Source: Komarekiella delphini-convector SJRDD-AB1 (GTDB taxonomy: Bacteria; Cyanobacteriota; Cyanobacteriia; Cyanobacteriales; Nostocaceae). Taken from it: 64,000 nt of DNA. The DNA lies in NCBI RefSeq assembly GCF_014831675.1, contig NZ_VJXY01000005.1, positions 1 to 64,000 on the forward strand, read 5' to 3'. The notes under the pieces are model-generated. The model did no database searches, had not been told where the DNA came from, and worked only from the letters and a program-made list of their open reading frames with translations. Position 1 is the first letter of the stretch, and each line of letters starts with the position of its first letter. The translations under genes and the position numbers were made by a program. This document shows, piece after piece, positions 63,166-64,000 of the stretch.

Positions 63166-64000
63166 TTAGGCGAAAACGAAGTCCCCAGCCGATAATTCGT
63201 TGAACAGAACACCTGACAAATTTGCCAGAGAGATATCCTTGCCGTCCAAGCTAGCGAGGACGCTGGTACTGCGAAGATCGCCAAAAGCAGGCAGGAATTT
63301 CAAGTCATCAAACTTAGAGATGCCGCTGACTCCGCTAATGTAAATTTTGTCAATACCTTGCTCAAAGTCTGCGATGATGTTGCGAGTATCCTCTAACGGC
63401 CGTAAGTCGGGAAAGGGGAATGGCTGATCAATTACTTGCCTGGGGTCAGGAACAGTATCAGGGATTCTACCATTGACAATCCAAAACTGGTCAGCCCCAG
63501 CGTTACCGTAGAGGACGTTTTCGCCACCATTGACAATGATCAGTGTATCGTCTCCGTCACCCCCAACCAGTTGATCCTTGTTGCCAGCTATAAGGAAGTC
63601 GTTCCCCTCACCGCCATCAAGCAGGTTGCGTCCTGAGCCACTAAAAGCATCGAGCAGGTCTTCTCCTTCTTCGCCAAACAGGCGATTATCTTGAGTGGCG
63701 TAGAGTTCATCATTACCCTCACCACCGTAAACCCGAAGATTTTTGCGATTGGGCTGATAAAATATATCATCTTCATCACCCAGGAAGACTATCTGGTTAG
63801 GCGAGAGATTTCCTTGAGGCTTTAAGTATGAAGGAATAGGTGCTGGTTCAAGGTTTTTTTGCGGGATTGAAACTGCTAGCGATTCTACTTCTTCTGTGCC
63901 AAAATTGGCGATCGCGTATTCGTTTCCTGGAGCAATTTCGACAAAGGTGTCTGGGCTGGCCAGCCTAACTTCATCACCGATTTTAACGGATAGTTGCCCT
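63166..64000 (-). CDS. RTX calcium-binding protein (partial, N-terminus beyond window)
   Basis: An open frame of 277 codons runs from the window edge to TAA at 63166-63168, with no start codon needed inside. Residues about 95-165 are RTX nonapeptides (VYGGEGNDELYA, LLDGGEGNDFLIAG, LVGGDGDDTLI), followed by a C-terminal region (FWIVNGRIPD, IIADFEQGIDKIYISG) that ends GDFVFA, as in many type I secreted cyanobacterial proteins. Its C-terminal domain differs from the bluetail proteins at 1-6 kb. The upstream part (EVRLASPDTFVEIAPGNEYA) is not recognised. Exported through a type I system if the family rule holds. Confidence 0.8.
   Translation of the reverse strand, partial: GQLSVKIGDEVRLASPDTFVEIAPGNEYAIANFGTEEVESLAVSIPQKNLEPAPIPSYLKPQGNLSPNQIVFLGDEDDIFYQPNRKNLRVYGGEGNDELYATQDNRLFGEEGEDLLDAFSGSGRNLLDGGEGNDFLIAGNKDQLVGGDGDDTLIIVNGGENVLYGNAGADQFWIVNGRIPDTVPDPRQVIDQPFPFPDLRPLEDTRNIIADFEQGIDKIYISGVSGISKFDDLKFLPAFGDLRSTSVLASLDGKDISLANLSGVLFNELSAGDFVFA

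Overview
The window looks like chromosomal DNA of a filamentous, probably heterocyst-forming cyanobacterium of the Nostoc/Anabaena type. The signs are frequent GCGATCGC (HIP1) octamers, short heptamer tandem repeats, many dispersed copies of a 25-29 bp palindrome, a DevBCA-type exporter, an alternative heme-copper oxidase operon, a psbA remnant, PxcA, PEP-CTERM, CHASE2, DUF928 and DUF1822 proteins, and large RTX surface proteins. All assignments come from reading motifs in the sequence; no database search was run.

Layout. 1-6 kb: the end of an insertion sequence abuts a truncated surface-protein gene, followed by two full paralogues (calcium-loop/YD repeats, then RTX, then a C-terminal 'bluetail' domain). 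7-10.5 kb: devB-devC-devA exporter operon. 10.6-14 kb: YdeI-like protein, a 21-bp tandem repeat, a coiled-coil protein, DUF433, HicA/HicB, a GNAT enzyme. 14.1-16.8 kb: cheB plus hybrid histidine kinase; a lone cheR lies at 22.4 kb. 17.5-22.2 kb: two DUF2231 membrane proteins and ctaC-ctaD-ctaE, whose subunit II lacks most CuA ligands (ARTO/quinol-oxidase type). 23.5-26.5 kb: small membrane and hypothetical proteins and a frameshifted psbA fragment.

27-48 kb is the most distinctive part: two AAA-like ATPases; an RsbV/RsbW/RsbU-type partner switch; CHASE2 then DUF928 facing a mirrored CHAT-CHASE2/DUF928 pair; that second pair sits in an operon led by a sigma-70-like factor and a DUF1822 protein. 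Diverging from it is a translationally coupled operon for a PEP-CTERM metalloprotease, a filamentous-haemagglutinin-type secreted protein and a TPR-CHAT (caspase-like) protein. A small peptide with a double-glycine leader and a ribbon-helix-helix protein follow. I read this as a candidate envelope-sensing, caspase-like and surface-secretion system; its function is inference.

49-54.6 kb: a Mo-nitrogenase C-terminal-like protein, a 43-residue membrane protein, PxcA, beta-carbonic anhydrase and a bestrophin-like channel form a probable proton/bicarbonate cluster, followed by a PstS-like phosphate-binding protein. 54.6-63 kb, mostly minus strand: MinD-like ATPase plus exported CHAT protein, GlgX, a STAS protein, an AGE-family epimerase, a DJ-1/PfpI protein and an ABM monooxygenase-like protein. 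The window ends inside another RTX protein (63166-64000, minus). No rRNA, tRNA or CRISPR array was recognised.
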